Origin: CAYYAQ01 sp964469555 | Lineage (GTDB): Bacteria; Planctomycetota; UBA1135; UBA2386 | Length of the DNA: 6,309 nucleotides | NCBI GenBank assembly: GCA_964469555.1 | Contig: CAYYAQ010000223.1 | Location: forward strand, 1-6,309 | Direction: 5' to 3' | Part shown: positions 6,246-6,309 of the stretch, one piece after another | Position numbering within the stretch: position 1 is the stretch's first letter | Layout: each line of letters begins with the position of its first letter | Translations under genes and position numbers: made by a program | Notes under the pieces: generated by a model | Seen by the model: the letters and a program-made list of their open reading frames with translations, nothing else | Database searches by the model: none | Told to the model about the DNA's origin: nothing

Positions 6246-6309
6246 CTAGTCGCCCTTCTTGGTGGTTGCCTTCTTTCGAGGGGTAACCAGCGGTGCCCAA
6301 AGCTTGGTT
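6246..6309 (-). CDS. C-terminal end of a gene entering from the right, product unknown
   Basis: Only the last 20 codons are visible, ending in TAG at 6248-6246. The residues run from Thr-Lys-Leu-Trp-Ala-Pro-Leu to a basic tail (PRKKATTKKGD). A lysine-rich end of this kind is common at bacterial C-termini, most codons end in G or C as in the other genes here, and a stable hairpin lies just downstream on the same strand. The two other minus frames give no comparable sequence. The evidence is short, so the gene is probable rather than certain, and no family can be named. Confidence 0.55.
   Translation of the reverse strand, partial: TKLWAPLVTPRKKATTKKGD

Noticed and set aside
5795..6286. 163-residue plus-strand open frame
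   Set aside because: It is Gly/Arg/Pro/Ser-rich without motifs and runs through the hairpin and opposite to two more protein-like minus-strand frames.

Overview
This is a GC-rich window from a bacterium that is most likely a member of the Planctomycetota or a close relative. The assignment rests on gene content: a secreted ThuA plus DUF1080 fusion, a secreted DUF6807 (PmoA-type) protein, and long spurious antisense frames typical of high third-position GC. No rRNA, tRNA, CRISPR array or transposase is visible.

Left part (1 to about 2040). Two minus-strand genes form a probable operon. A 263-residue cytoplasmic protein of unknown function (1798 to 1007) is followed after 41 bases by a secreted DUF6807 protein that starts at 965 and runs off the left edge with 321 residues visible. 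A small, uncertain plus-strand frame (1864 to 2037) lies divergent to them.

Middle (2038 to 5585). A 310-base gene-free stretch, with a hairpin next to the stop codon of the following gene, leads into the secreted ThuA-DUF1080 protein (minus, 3703 to 2348). A 136-base divergent intergenic region separates it from a plus-strand multi-pass membrane protein (3840 to 5585). That protein resembles the Nramp/APC-fold metal transporters but lacks both metal-binding motifs.

Right part (5586 to 6309). This looks rearranged or degenerate. A short plus-strand frame resembles the start of a cyanophycinase-like (S51) protein and stops abruptly. It collides with a minus-strand frame that resembles the C-terminal half of a thioredoxin-fold protein. 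Further right are a G-quadruplex-type motif, a strong 12-bp hairpin, and the last 20 codons of a minus-strand gene that enters from beyond the window.

Functionally, the two secreted proteins suggest periplasmic or outer-surface carbohydrate processing (DUF1080 proteins are known as 3-keto-disaccharide hydrolases). No complete pathway is present, and the transporter's substrate cannot be read from the sequence. The most unusual items are the motif-less Nramp-like transporter and the head-on gene fragments at 5645 to 6010.
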